Positions 25,150-33,887 of a stretch of DNA of 64,000 nt are shown here, piece after piece. The notes under the pieces were generated by a model. That model did not search any database. It was given only the letters and a program-made list of their open reading frames with translations, and had not been told where the DNA came from. Numbering within the stretch: position 1 is the stretch's first letter; every line of letters starts with the position of its first letter. This DNA is from Marinobacter sp. CHS3-4. GTDB taxonomy: Bacteria > Pseudomonadota > Gammaproteobacteria > Pseudomonadales > Oleiphilaceae. The DNA lies in the NCBI RefSeq assembly GCF_030053415.1, contig NZ_JASGBJ010000001.1:1262294-1326293 (forward strand), written 5' to 3'. A program made the position numbers and the translations under genes.

Positions 25150-25913
25150 CTGACATCCGGCATCGGATTAGCATTTCTCAGTGCCAGTTCTCCTACGCCC
25201 GGTAATTTGATGCCCAGAGCGGCTGGATTCACGCCCAGAGACAGACCCAGAATGTTGAGTTCAACGCCTTCTCTGACGCCTGCCAGAAGTCCCAGGTAAC
25301 CGCCCAGAGAAAGCTGATAGCCAGCGCCACCGGGAACTTCTGCAACAAAATCGTCACCCAGGTAATCCTTGCCGATTGCGTGATTGGGCAGGGCCACATC
25401 CATTTCCGGTATTTGTCGAATCACCCAGGCAATAAAGGTGTTGCTGTTAGGCCCGGGCCAAGCTTTGTAGGTGGTCGGATAAGGATAGCGCGAAATGACG
25501 TCATCCAGTTGTTCGATGATCTTTTCGGCCCGTTCTCCACGAAAATCAGCGATCAGGTCTGGTTTCGATCCGTACCAGGCACGGTCGGGCTCGCCGGGCC
25601 GGGATTGAACAACGTAGTGTCGCCACCCGGTTACCTGATGGACGTAATATTGGTTCGCACCGGCTTCCTTGGTGCTGATCCATGTATGAACGGCGAAGTA
25701 CCCTCGCCAACTGTAGGCTCGTGCGCCGTATACCTGCACAACGGCGCCGGTTTCCTGGGCTGGTTTGGGCGCTATGCCGGCGCTGGATCGGTCTGCAGTA
25801 CGCCAGCTGGATGAATCCTGAAAGCCTGCACAGGCGGCCAGGAAAAGAGGGCCGGACAGCAGCAGAACGAGCATCATGGCGAAACCGGCGAAACACCGTT
25901 TGAGCTTCTTCAT
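25140..25913 (-). CDS. DUF3750 family lipoprotein-like protein
   Basis: The 257-residue protein has a signal peptide ending in a lipobox (LFLAACAG), so it is probably a lipoprotein, and then matches DUF3750 (QVYGARAYSWRGYFAVHTW, later WPGPNSNTFIAWVIRQIPEM). The block with Asn-Ser-Asn-Thr-Phe and His residues recalls permuted NlpC/P60-like hydrolases, as I understand the family, but no activity is proven. It is convergent with azlD (10-bp overlap) and divergent from the dodecin gene. Confidence 0.82.
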   Translation of the reverse strand: MKKLKRCFAGFAMMLVLLLSGPLFLAACAGFQDSSSWRTADRSSAGIAPKPAQETGAVVQVYGARAYSWRGYFAVHTWISTKEAGANQYYVHQVTGWRHYVVQSRPGEPDRAWYGSKPDLIADFRGERAEKIIEQLDDVISRYPYPTTYKAWPGPNSNTFIAWVIRQIPEMDVALPNHAIGKDYLGDDFVAEVPGGAGYQLSLGGYLGLLAGVREGVELNILGLSLGVNPAALGIKLPGVGELALRNANPMPDVSHK

Positions 25914-26010
25914 AGTGGGAATACGTTCGAAAGGTTTGGAAAGAAATACGACACCGGAAACCTCAGAGTTCAGGGGTTGGGGAAAGTTCCCTGGCTGTTT
26001 GATGGATCTC

Positions 26011-26043
26011 GGTTACTAGGTTACGTTGAAATGATCGGTAACC
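26011..26043. promoter_or_regulatory. GGTTAC repeat cluster upstream of the dodecin gene
   Basis: GGTTAC occurs at 26011-26016 and 26019-26024, and GTAACC at 26038-26043. This gives an inverted pair with a 13-bp spacer plus a direct copy, 43 bp before the dodecin start. A further GGTAAC lies near 26069. It looks like an operator or activator site, but the protein is unknown. Confidence 0.35.
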
Positions 26044-26085
26044 GGACGGTATCCGGTTCAACGCGGCCCTGGTAACGGAGGTGTT

Positions 26086-26301
26086 ATGTCTGATCATCAT
26101 GTTTATAAGAAAGTAGAAGTGGTTGGCTCCTCGAAAACGAGCATTGAGGACGCCATCGAAAACGCGATCTCCGAATGCAGCAAAAACCTGCGCAACATCG
26201 AATGGTTCGAAGTGCAGGAAACCCGGGGCCACGTCGTCGACGGCAAAGTCGGGCATTACCAGGTCGTGCTCAAGATTGGCTTCAGAATCGAAGGAAGCTG
26301 A
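26086..26301 (+). CDS. Dodecin family flavin-binding protein
   Basis: This 71-residue protein has the dodecin pattern HVYKKVEVVGSSKTSIEDAI, then ECSKNLRNIEWFEVQETRG and a closing HYQVVLKIGFRI. Dodecins form dodecamers that store flavins, and the Trp in the IEWFEVQE segment is the residue stacking on the isoalloxazine ring. CGGAGG lies 6 bp before the ATG. It is monocistronic, with GGTTAC-type repeats upstream. The following 52 bp show no good terminator. Confidence 0.95.
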   Translation: MSDHHVYKKVEVVGSSKTSIEDAIENAISECSKNLRNIEWFEVQETRGHVVDGKVGHYQVVLKIGFRIEGS

Positions 26302-26353
26302 TATCCGGGGATCTGCAGCATTATGGCATTCATAATCTGATCCTCGCCTGTGT

Positions 26354-27013
26354 TCAGCGCGAGGTCAGCATCCGCTCCCGGATTACTACAACTAGTTGGT
26401 CCAGCATATCCTTCGCATCTGTTTCATAGAGGGCGTGGCACTTGTCGTGGTGGATTCTTCGATCGTGGTCCGATGGCGGAGCCTCTTTCATCAAATCCAG
26501 GTATTGGCACGCGGATAAGTGAGCTTTGATTTCAGTGTCGATCAGTTGAGTCACAAGTTTATCCACCGCTTCAAAACAGAAAGGTCGGTAACGGTTGAGC
26601 AGGGAGCGGGCTTCGAGCGCTGCGTTCCTTGCGTCTCGCCGATGCTCACCAACGGCTTCCCCGGATTCGATAGCCCGCAGAAAGACGCCCAGCCGATCAT
26701 GAAGAAGCCAGACCTGGGGCCAGAGTTGCTGGTATGCTTCTTTTTCCAACAAATAGCTCGCTGTTTCAGCTTTTGACGATTTGGCGGTAGAGCCTGGCTG
26801 ATTCGGTTCGTTGAACTGCCTAATGCGAAAGTCGTCCATTTCGCGACCCAGAATACCGACCCGTTGTCGCAGAGATTCTGCTTCCTGTTTTGCGCGCTGT
26901 TTGATGCCATTGGAAAGCGCCAGCGCAATCAGCGCGACAAGCAAGGCCAGTCCGGAAAGCCAGACAGGAAGATTGAGCGTGAATAGCCAGTCCAGGAGTG
27001 AATCCGCATCCAT
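26354..27013 (-). CDS. Membrane-anchored hypothetical protein
   Basis: The 219-residue protein has one N-terminal membrane helix (about 18-36: WLSGLALLVALIALALS), a coiled coil (about 38-65: QRAKQEAESLRQRVGILGRE) and a helical soluble region. It contains LEARSLLNRYRPFCFEAVDK, and later a DHDRRIHHDKCHALYETD segment with several His residues. I do not recognise a named family. It is on the same strand as the acyltransferase gene, 48 bp after it, and may be the second gene of that transcript. Confidence 0.6.
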   Translation of the reverse strand: MDADSLLDWLFTLNLPVWLSGLALLVALIALALSNGIKQRAKQEAESLRQRVGILGREMDDFRIRQFNEPNQPGSTAKSSKAETASYLLEKEAYQQLWPQVWLLHDRLGVFLRAIESGEAVGEHRRDARNAALEARSLLNRYRPFCFEAVDKLVTQLIDTEIKAHLSACQYLDLMKEAPPSDHDRRIHHDKCHALYETDAKDMLDQLVVVIRERMLTSR

Positions 27014-27061
27014 AGCATATGCTCCTCAGTGAAAGTCCGTTCTCGATTTTCAGTATAGAGG

Positions 27062-28246
27062 CTAACCGTCCGTCGCTTGCTTGAATGGCAAGACAGAATA
27101 GGCCTCGTCAAAATAGTTCTGGACCTGCTTTGCTTCGTCCTGCGTAAAGGCTTCGATGGCCTCCCGAAAACCGGGGTGGGCAATGCCATGCCATGAATGG
27201 GTAATCGCCGGTTCAAAACCACGAATGAGTTTGTGTTCGCCCTGAGCACCCGCATCAAAGCGTGACAGTCCTCGTTCTATCGCCAATTCGATGCCCTGGT
27301 AATAGCAGGTTTCGAAATGCAGAAAGTTGTACTCATCCAGACATCCCCAATAGCGCCCATACAGCGTATTTTCCCCGCTCATGAACAGTGCCCCGGCAAT
27401 CATTCGTCCGTCTTGAACCGCCATTATCAGGCTCAGATGTTCCGGCAGTCGCTCCCGTAGCTGTTCGAAGAATGCCTTGTTGAGATAGGGCCGTTGGCCC
27501 CGCTTGAGATAGGTGGCCTGGTAAAAAATATAGAAGGTCGACAACACCGAGTCGGATATATCCCGGCCGTGGTATCTGACAAAGGTGATTCCCTGTTCCA
27601 CCACCTGTTTTCGCTCCTTGCGAATGGCTTTGCGCTTGCGGGACGTCAATTCCCCCAGAAAGTCATCGAAGTTCTGGTAGTCACGATTTTGCCAGTGAAA
27701 CTGACAGCCAATTCGGTGCAGTTCAGAGTCCTGGCTCAGCAAGGCCTGATCAGCTTCGTCTGGAAACAGCAGGTGCCACGACTGAACGTTCAGCTCCTCG
27801 ATTAGATCGTTGAGCAAATCGGGAATGTCACCGGGCGCTAGCTTGTTCCTCACTTCAGGAGTGATCAGCAGTCTGGGCCCACGAGACGGCGTGAACGGCA
27901 CCGCAATCAGCAGTTTTGGATAGTAATGAATGCCATAGCGCTGAAAAGCTTCGGCCCAGGCAAAATCGAACACGTACTCGCCCATGGAGTGTGACTTCAG
28001 ATAGCCGGGCGCAACGCCCACAATGCTGTCGCCGGACTTTATGACCAGATGCTGCGGTTGCCACCCTGTTTCCGGCGTGGTGCAGCCGGTGTCCTCCAGA
28101 GCTTCAAAAAACTCGAAGCGAAGAAAGGGGTTGCCCCTGCCCGCCAGTGCTTCCCATTGTTCCTGCCCGATGTCTGTTATGGACTCGCAGGTCGAGATGG
28201 TGAGGGAGGGGGCGTCAGAAAGTTCTGGATGGTCCGTGTCCGGCAT
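27062..28246 (-). CDS. COG3146-type GNAT/FemAB-like acyltransferase
   Basis: The 394-residue protein has the layout of the COG3146 family (peptidoglycan biosynthesis/FemAB-like, GNAT fold). Early is the NPFLRFEFFEALEDTGC block, in the middle WQNRDYQNFDDFLGELTSRK and KRKAIRKERKQV, and late TLYGRYWGCLDEYNFLHFE with GLSRFDAGAQGEHKLIRGFE. The family joins an aminoacyl-tRNA-like or acyl donor fold to amino-group transfer, but the substrate is uncertain. ATG 28246 is preferred because AGGA lies about 7 bp upstream; the frame to 28342 is longer and not family-like. It is divergent from a two-component regulator. Confidence 0.8.
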   Translation of the reverse strand: MPDTDHPELSDAPSLTISTCESITDIGQEQWEALAGRGNPFLRFEFFEALEDTGCTTPETGWQPQHLVIKSGDSIVGVAPGYLKSHSMGEYVFDFAWAEAFQRYGIHYYPKLLIAVPFTPSRGPRLLITPEVRNKLAPGDIPDLLNDLIEELNVQSWHLLFPDEADQALLSQDSELHRIGCQFHWQNRDYQNFDDFLGELTSRKRKAIRKERKQVVEQGITFVRYHGRDISDSVLSTFYIFYQATYLKRGQRPYLNKAFFEQLRERLPEHLSLIMAVQDGRMIAGALFMSGENTLYGRYWGCLDEYNFLHFETCYYQGIELAIERGLSRFDAGAQGEHKLIRGFEPAITHSWHGIAHPGFREAIEAFTQDEAKQVQNYFDEAYSVLPFKQATDG

Positions 28247-28411
28247 TGTTTTTCCTGTTCCAGTTGATCCTTCATACCATACGCCAGAAACCGTGGGCTG
28301 ATCACTGACTTCCGCCGTTACCATCGTGTAAAGGTTTTGCAAAAGCGCGGCGGGTCAGGCGGTGGTGTTTTCCGGCATGGTAGACTTCTGGCAGATTTCA
28401 GGAGAGTTTCT

Positions 28412-29098
28412 ATGCAAAACCGCGTGTTGCTGGTTGAAGATGATGACGAACTTCGCTCCTTGCTGTCGCGCTACCTGACCAATCAGGGTTTTACAGTTCG
28501 GGAAGCCGCTAACGGCAACGATGGCCTGTCGCTGGCGATGGGCCAGGATTGTGACATTGTTGTGCTGGATATTATGCTGCCCGACATCAGCGGCCTGGAC
28601 GTGCTTCGCCAGCTTCGGGCAAAAACACACCTGCCAGTGGTATTGCTGACGGCCAGAGGCGATGAGACCGATCGCATCGTGGGCTTTGAAGTGGGGGCCG
28701 ACGATTACATCCCCAAACCATGCAACCCCAGAGAGCTCATCGCGCGACTGCAGGCTCTGCTTCGTCGAATCGCCTGGGATCAGGAGGTCGGCGTGGACGA
28801 GTCCAGACACTACGGCGACCTTCGTGTCGAACCGGTGCAGCGTCGCATCTACCAGAACAATGAAGCCCTGGATCTGACCGCGACGGAATACGAAGTGCTA
28901 CAGGTTTTGCTGGCACACGCTGGCAGTGTTGTGCGCAAGACCGACTTGATGCAATGGGCACTTGGTCGTCGGCTTGAGGCCTATGACCGCACTCTGGACA
29001 TGCACATCAGTAACCTTCGTAAAAAGTTGGGCAACGACGATCCGCCCCGGATAGAAACCATCAGAGGGCTGGGATACAGCTATCGGGTGCCTGCATGA
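28412..29098 (+). CDS. OmpR-type response regulator
   Basis: The 228-residue regulator has a receiver domain (about 1-120), with the acidic pair at 10-11, the phosphorylated Asp at residue 53 (VLDIMLPDISG) and the Lys in PKPCNPREL. A winged-helix DNA-binding domain follows (about 130-228: LTATEYEVLQVLL, then DMHISNLRKKLG). AGGAGA lies 8 bp before ATG 28412. It overlaps the kinase gene by 4 bp (ATGA). The sequence resembles the CpxR/OmpR group, but the signal and target genes cannot be named. The divergent acyltransferase is a possible target. Confidence 0.93.
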   Translation: MQNRVLLVEDDDELRSLLSRYLTNQGFTVREAANGNDGLSLAMGQDCDIVVLDIMLPDISGLDVLRQLRAKTHLPVVLLTARGDETDRIVGFEVGADDYIPKPCNPRELIARLQALLRRIAWDQEVGVDESRHYGDLRVEPVQRRIYQNNEALDLTATEYEVLQVLLAHAGSVVRKTDLMQWALGRRLEAYDRTLDMHISNLRKKLGNDDPPRIETIRGLGYSYRVPA

Positions 29099-30417
29099 AA
29101 ACCGGATTCAGGATCACGCTGTTCTGGCGAGTGTTTATCTCTATCTGGGTGGCGATGGTGATTACCGCGTTAGCCGGTAATGTAGTGACTCACACTCTGC
29201 AGGATCGTGAACGGGCTGCTATTGAACGACAGGCCGGACTTCGGGACGTCGCGCGACAGGCACTGGCTTACCGTCGAGACGATGACGGCGGCAGTATGTG
29301 GCGTTATCTGCGTTCGGAGGGGCAGCGGCTGGACCTGCATCTTCGCCTGATTGAGACCGACCGTGACGACAAAGGCTTGCCACAGAACATTCGAGAGCGG
29401 CTGGAAACAAGCGGCTGGTACAACCTGAAACCGGCAGTGATTCCCGTCGAAGACGACTATCAGCTCGTCGCCTGGCCCCGCAAGGGCGCTGAGGGCTGGC
29501 TGGATGCCCGAATATATCGCTGGCTTGAGTTGGCCGTGGCTTTCGTCATCATCACTCTGGCGTGCTGGTGGGTCGCAAGGCTGGTTTCCCGGCCACTGAA
29601 ACACATGGAATCTGCAGCCCGCGACATCGCGGCCGGTCAAACCGACCTGCGGGTTAGTGGCCGTATTGCTTCCAGGCAAGACGAAATCGGCGCCCTGGCG
29701 ACCGCGTTCAATGAGATGACCGAACGGCTGTGTTATCTGCTGGATCGGCAGAAGCACCTGATGAGGGATATCTCCCACGATCTTCGAACGCCACTGACAC
29801 GGCAGCGTGTGGCCATTGAGCTGGCCAGTGAAGGCGGCATCGATGACGATCTGATGGCCAGCATTCTTCGCCAGAATGAACGGCTTGAAGCAATGACCGG
29901 GCAGATACTGACCCTTTACCGGGTCACGGAAGCTGGCGCCGATATTGAGCGCGAGCCAGTTGAGCCGGTGACTATTGTGAATCGGGTGCTGCGGGACGCA
30001 GCCGATTATGCCGAGCATCAGCGAGTCGACTGCAAACTGGTCGTCTCGCCTGACAGTCGTCACATCAAGGTGGCTGGCAACGAGGGACTGTTGCAAAGAG
30101 CCATTGATAATATTCTCCAGAATGCGCTGGATCATACGCCGCCGGGTAAGGCAGTGCATCTTGCGGTATCCAATGCTGGGGGCTGGATTAGTCTGGCGAT
30201 TGAAGACGAAGGTACGGGTGTGCCGGAAGAAAACCTTGGACAGTTGTTCGAGCCGTTTTTCCGGGCTGATAAATCCCGCAGCGGCGCAGGCTGGGGCTTG
30301 GGCCTGGCCATAGCCCGGGATATCGTAACCGCTCACGACGGTCAGATTGAGGCCGCCACGGCCGAATCCGGGGGCCTAAGAGTGACGCTTCGTCTTCCGT
30401 TGTTTGTCAGCGGGTGA
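29095..30417 (+). CDS. Sensor histidine kinase (EnvZ/CpxA-like)
   Basis: This 440-residue kinase has two membrane helices (about 10-29 and 142-164) enclosing a short periplasmic sensor with several Arg/Asp-rich repeats. A HAMP domain follows (RLVSRPLKHMESAARDIAAG), then the His phosphorylation site in RDISHDLRTPLTRQRV and a C-terminal ATPase with NILQNALDHTPPG, DEGTGVP and GAGWGLGLAIAR. It partners the adjacent regulator, with coupled starts. The CpxA-like layout suggests envelope sensing, but the ligand is unknown. The end overlaps a possible small antisense gene. Confidence 0.93.
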   Translation: MKTGFRITLFWRVFISIWVAMVITALAGNVVTHTLQDRERAAIERQAGLRDVARQALAYRRDDDGGSMWRYLRSEGQRLDLHLRLIETDRDDKGLPQNIRERLETSGWYNLKPAVIPVEDDYQLVAWPRKGAEGWLDARIYRWLELAVAFVIITLACWWVARLVSRPLKHMESAARDIAAGQTDLRVSGRIASRQDEIGALATAFNEMTERLCYLLDRQKHLMRDISHDLRTPLTRQRVAIELASEGGIDDDLMASILRQNERLEAMTGQILTLYRVTEAGADIEREPVEPVTIVNRVLRDAADYAEHQRVDCKLVVSPDSRHIKVAGNEGLLQRAIDNILQNALDHTPPGKAVHLAVSNAGGWISLAIEDEGTGVPEENLGQLFEPFFRADKSRSGAGWGLGLAIARDIVTAHDGQIEAATAESGGLRVTLRLPLFVSG

Positions 30418-30579
30418 GGGTGACGATGCCTTTGACTGTTTGGTCAGCAGCCGTGCTGCGCCAGAAAAGTCGATGCCTTCCTGCAGTTCGTCCTCCTGGA
30501 ACCGAATCCCGCAGGCGGCTTTTTGTGTCTTGGCGGGTTTTGCCGTTCCAGGGCTGTTGTATTCATCATCAGTGGCCAT
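30376..30579 (-). CDS. Possible small hypothetical protein antisense to the kinase 3' end
   Basis: A 67-residue frame starts MATDDEYNSPGTAK and continues with a Gln/Glu-rich centre, then a basic end (KQSKASSPSPADKQRKTK). It covers the gap between the kinase and yigZ and overlaps the last 42 bp of the kinase. Its composition is plausible for a small basic protein. No Shine-Dalgarno is visible, and I recognise no family. It may be a chance frame. Confidence 0.3.
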   Translation of the reverse strand: MATDDEYNSPGTAKPAKTQKAACGIRFQEDELQEGIDFSGAARLLTKQSKASSPSPADKQRKTKRHS

Positions 30580-30591
30580 AGGTCAGTGTCC

Positions 30592-31203
30592 ATGCAAAAA
30601 CATTACCCGGTACCCGCAGGATACCTCGAGCGGGAAACCGAAGTGAAGAAAAGCCGTTTCATCGCCCGGGTAGCGCCCGTCGGCTCGCGCGATGAGGTGA
30701 AAGCCTGGCTCGCGTCGGCGCATCAGGATCATCCCGACGCAAGGCACATCTGCTGGGCCTATCAGATCGGTCAACCAGGCGCTGCGGCAGAAGCCGGAAT
30801 GAATGATGATGGCGAGCCGTCCGGAACGGCCGGTAAGCCGATACTCGGTGTCATTCAGCACAAAGATATGGGCGATGTGCTGGTGATGGTGATCCGGTAC
30901 TTTGGCGGCGTCAAGCTGGGGGCCGGAGGGCTGGTCCGGGCTTATGCCGGTGCGGCAGAAAGCGTGTTGTCTGATGTGGGCCGGGTTGTGCAGAAGCCAC
31001 TGGAAACCGTGTCAGTCACGTTGGATTTTTCAGACGAGCAACCTTTGCGGCATTGGTGTGAAGGACACGATGCCGTGATAACGCGGGTTGATTACGGCAC
31101 TGAAGTGACCGTATTCCTTGAGCTGGCCGAGGAAATGCGGGGAGAGCTAAAAGCCTTCTGCGACGCGCGAGGGCTTAAGGTTGAGTCGCCGCATCGGGCT
31201 TGA
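30592..31203 (+). CDS. yigZ: IMPACT family protein YigZ
   Basis: The 203-residue protein has the N-terminal UPF0029/IMPACT domain (RETEVKKSRFIARVAPV, then DDGEPSGTAGKPIL and VIRYFGGVKLGAGGLVRAY) and a small C-terminal domain. This is the same layout and length as E. coli YigZ. The family is conserved and may interact with translation regulation, but the bacterial role is not known. The start ATG 30592 matches the family beginning (MQKHYPVPAGY); the longer frame from 30523 does not. Confidence 0.92.
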   Translation: MQKHYPVPAGYLERETEVKKSRFIARVAPVGSRDEVKAWLASAHQDHPDARHICWAYQIGQPGAAAEAGMNDDGEPSGTAGKPILGVIQHKDMGDVLVMVIRYFGGVKLGAGGLVRAYAGAAESVLSDVGRVVQKPLETVSVTLDFSDEQPLRHWCEGHDAVITRVDYGTEVTVFLELAEEMRGELKAFCDARGLKVESPHRA

Positions 31204-31260
31204 AACCTATTCGGCCTGACAGGCGTAATATCTGTCAGAATGGTATTGCAGCAATGCTGA

Positions 31261-31818
31261 ATGAACAGAGAGGTGAGTAGCTTGATCAGATTACTACTGA
31301 TATCCGTGTTCGCGCTGGCGATGACAGGTTGCGCCAGCAACGTCATCACCGATTACGATTCGGCGGCTGTGTTCGGGAACTACAGTTCGTGGAATTTTGC
31401 GCCAAGACCGAATGGCAACGATGGTTTCCTATCACTGGACGGCAAGCGCATTAACAGTGCCATCGAGCGGGAAATGAAGCTTGAAGCCATGCGTAAGGTA
31501 GACGTCAGTGAAGCCGACCTTTTCGTTACCTGGCAGATCGTGACCGAGGAGCGTCTGGAAAGAGGGGGCTCAGGTTTCGGTTTCGGTCTCGGATTTGGCA
31601 GAGGTAACTTCGGCTGGGGCATATCCACCGCACCACCGGTAGAAAAGGTGGAGGAAGGCAAGCTGGTGATTGAGCTGGTAGATACGGACACCAAGCAGGT
31701 AGTGTGGCGCGCCGCAAGCCGTCGATACCTTAACGACGAGCAGTCCTCTGAATACCGCCGTGAGCTGATCGATGAAATCGTGGCCGACATGTTCGATGAA
31801 TACCCACCAGGAGTTTGA
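31261..31818 (+). CDS. DUF4136 family lipoprotein
   Basis: The 185-residue protein has a signal peptide with lipobox AMTGCAS, so it is probably anchored to a membrane by a lipid. A DUF4136-like pattern follows: TDYDSAAVFGNYSSWNFAP, then INSAIEREMKLEAMRKV, a Gly/Phe-rich loop (GSGFGFGLGFGRGNFGWG) and VIELVDTDTKQVVWRAASRR. A TTG start at 31282 has the better ribosome site (AGAGGTGAG) and would shorten the protein by seven residues. Role unknown; an outer-membrane location is inferred. It is 2 bp ahead of yciH and may share its transcript. Confidence 0.82.
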   Translation: MNREVSSLIRLLLISVFALAMTGCASNVITDYDSAAVFGNYSSWNFAPRPNGNDGFLSLDGKRINSAIEREMKLEAMRKVDVSEADLFVTWQIVTEERLERGGSGFGFGLGFGRGNFGWGISTAPPVEKVEEGKLVIELVDTDTKQVVWRAASRRYLNDEQSSEYRRELIDEIVADMFDEYPPGV

Positions 31819-31820
31819 TA

Positions 31821-32177
31821 ATGAAAAAGCGCTCAGGCGGCGGACTGGTCTTTTCCACAGAACAGGGCCGTATGTGCCCGGAATGCCGCCATCCTGTTGA
31901 TGAATGCGTGTGCAGTCAGGAGCAAGCGCCCGCCGGTGACGGCGTGGTGCGGGTCAGCCGGGAAACCAAGGGCCGGAAAGGCAAGGGCGTTACCCTGATT
32001 ACAGGCATCCCAATGGCCGGTTCTGACCTGAAAGCTTACGCCAAAACCCTGAAAGCGAAGTGTGGCACTGGCGGCACCGTAAAAGATGGGGTGGTAGAGA
32101 TTCAGGGGGATCAGCGGGACATCCTTATCCCGCTATTGAAAGAAAAGGGCTGGACGGTCAAGAAAGCCGGCGGCTAG
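31821..32177 (+). CDS. yciH: SUI1/eIF1-type translation factor YciH
   Basis: This 118-residue protein has a short Cys-rich N-terminus (CPECRHPVDECVC) and then the SUI1 domain (VRVSRETKGRKGKGVTLITG, with KTLKAKCGTGGTVKDGVVEI and a DILIPLLKEKGW end). The Cys set may bind a metal. Bacterial YciH is an eIF1-like protein that influences start-codon selection. ATG 31821 has AGGAG 9 bp upstream. The gene directly follows the DUF4136 gene, and its stop overlaps the convergent acyl-CoA ligase by 4 bp. Confidence 0.93.
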   Translation: MKKRSGGGLVFSTEQGRMCPECRHPVDECVCSQEQAPAGDGVVRVSRETKGRKGKGVTLITGIPMAGSDLKAYAKTLKAKCGTGGTVKDGVVEIQGDQRDILIPLLKEKGWTVKKAGG

Positions 32178-33820
32178 CCTCCCAGCTGGTCACGAATCAG
32201 CTTCTTGTTGATCTTGCCAACGCTGGTCTTGGGAATGTCCTCCACGAAATCAATCTTGCTGGGAATCGCCCATTTGTTGATTTCACCGGATTCCACGAAC
32301 TGCTTCAGGTGCTCCTGAAGGTCTTCCAGCGTTGCCTGTTCGCCTGGTTTGAGGACGACCAGTGCGTGAGGCCGTTCGCCCCATTTCTCATCTGGAACGC
32401 CTACTACCGCTGCACCTGCAACTGCCGAATGCTGGCTGATCAGGTTTTCCAGCTCCAGTGATGACAGCCATTCACCGCCAGTCTTGATCACGTCCTTGAT
32501 GCGATCCTTGATGACCAGGGTGCTGTTGGGCTCCATGGAGGCCACATCGCCCGTGTGCAGCCAGCCGCCCTGCCACAGCTCCTCACCTTTTTCAGGCTCT
32601 TTGAAGTAGCTCTGGGTCAGCCAGGGCGAGCGGGCCACCACTTCGCCTTTGGCTTCACCATCGTGGGGCACCGGATTGCCATCTGGATCAACCACCTCAA
32701 GTTGCACCATTGGCACGGCGACGCCGGTTTTGATGCGCTTGGACGTCTGCTGGTCAAGCGGCAGCTCCAGATCTTCCGGTTTCAGATAGGTGGTGGACAG
32801 CAGCGGGCAAGTCTCAGACATCCCGTAGCCGGTGTACATCTTGATGCCAAGGCCGGCGGCTGCGTCACACAGGCCACGGGTCAAGGCACTGCCGCCAATC
32901 AAAACGTGCCAGTTGCTGAGGTCTGCCGTCTTGATCGACTTGGTGGCCATCATCATCTGCATCACGGTCGGTACGCAGTGAGAGAAGGTCACTTTGTGCT
33001 CCTTCAGCAGGTCTACTAGCAGTTCCGGTTCATACCGGCCCGGGTAAACCTGCTTGATGCCAAGCAAGGTCGCGGCATAGGGCACGCCCCAGGCATGCAC
33101 GTGGAACATCGGCGTCACCGGCATGTACACCGAGGATGAGCGTAGCATGGGCATCTCATCGAAGGCCGATAGAGAGCCGGTCATGGCCAGTGTGTGCAGC
33201 ACCAGTTGGCGGTGGCTGAAGAAAACGCCTTTCGGGTTGCCGGTGGTGCCGGTGGTGTAGAAGGTGGTCGCGATGCTGTTTTCGTCAAAATCCGGGAAAT
33301 CGAATTCGGTACCGGACTTTTTCAGCAAGGCTTCGTATTCCCCAGTCGTGGGCAGATTCGTCGATTTGGCCTCTGCTTCGTCGGTCAGCTGGACATACTG
33401 CTTTACGGTTTTGATGTCGTCTTTCACGCCTTCGAGCAGGGGCAGGAAGTCGTCATGGATCAGCACCATGTCGTCCTCAGCGTGGTTCATGGTGTAAACG
33501 ATCTGCTCGGGTGACAGGCGCACGTTGATGGTATGGAGCACCGCACCAATCATGGGGATCGCAAAAAAGCATTCCAGGTAGCGAGGCGTATCCCAATCCA
33601 TCACCGCCACAGTGTCGCCCGGTTTGATACCCGCGTCCGTCAGGGCATGGGCCAGGCGGTGGATGCGCTCCACCAGATCGGTATAGGTGTACTTGCTTTT
33701 GTCAGCGTAGACAATTTCCTGATCTGGCGCGTAGCGCGGTGCAGACAGCAGCAGTTGTTTAATCAGCAGGGGGTATTGGTAGGCGTTGTCTGCCGGCGGC
33801 AGAATACGGGTGTTGGCCAT
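32174..33820 (-). CDS. Fatty-acid CoA ligase, AlkK-like
   Basis: The 548-residue enzyme is an AMP-forming acyl-CoA ligase. It has the phosphate-binding motif TTFYTTGTTGNPKGVFFSH (about residues 180-198), MYTGYGMSETCPLLS and GWLHTGDVASMEPNSTLVIK, then the hinge DRIKDVIKTGGEWLSS and a C-terminal PKTSVGKINKK with the catalytic Lys. The pattern resembles AlkK-type medium-chain ligases. It activates a fatty or other carboxylic acid for beta-oxidation in the cytoplasm. The 3' end overlaps yciH by 4 bp. It lies downstream of ppnP on the same strand with 67 bp between. Confidence 0.92.
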   Translation of the reverse strand: MANTRILPPADNAYQYPLLIKQLLLSAPRYAPDQEIVYADKSKYTYTDLVERIHRLAHALTDAGIKPGDTVAVMDWDTPRYLECFFAIPMIGAVLHTINVRLSPEQIVYTMNHAEDDMVLIHDDFLPLLEGVKDDIKTVKQYVQLTDEAEAKSTNLPTTGEYEALLKKSGTEFDFPDFDENSIATTFYTTGTTGNPKGVFFSHRQLVLHTLAMTGSLSAFDEMPMLRSSSVYMPVTPMFHVHAWGVPYAATLLGIKQVYPGRYEPELLVDLLKEHKVTFSHCVPTVMQMMMATKSIKTADLSNWHVLIGGSALTRGLCDAAAGLGIKMYTGYGMSETCPLLSTTYLKPEDLELPLDQQTSKRIKTGVAVPMVQLEVVDPDGNPVPHDGEAKGEVVARSPWLTQSYFKEPEKGEELWQGGWLHTGDVASMEPNSTLVIKDRIKDVIKTGGEWLSSLELENLISQHSAVAGAAVVGVPDEKWGERPHALVVLKPGEQATLEDLQEHLKQFVESGEINKWAIPSKIDFVEDIPKTSVGKINKKLIRDQLGG

Positions 33821-33887
33821 GCTTGTCCCTCGTTCTCGCTTATTGGTTTTGTTGGAGAAGAGGGACTAATCTGCCACAGATTCTGGC

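Noticed and set aside
29170..30336. 388-codon reverse-strand frame across the histidine kinase
   Set aside because: It is the shadow of a clear kinase with all expected motifs; the reverse translation has no family-like features.
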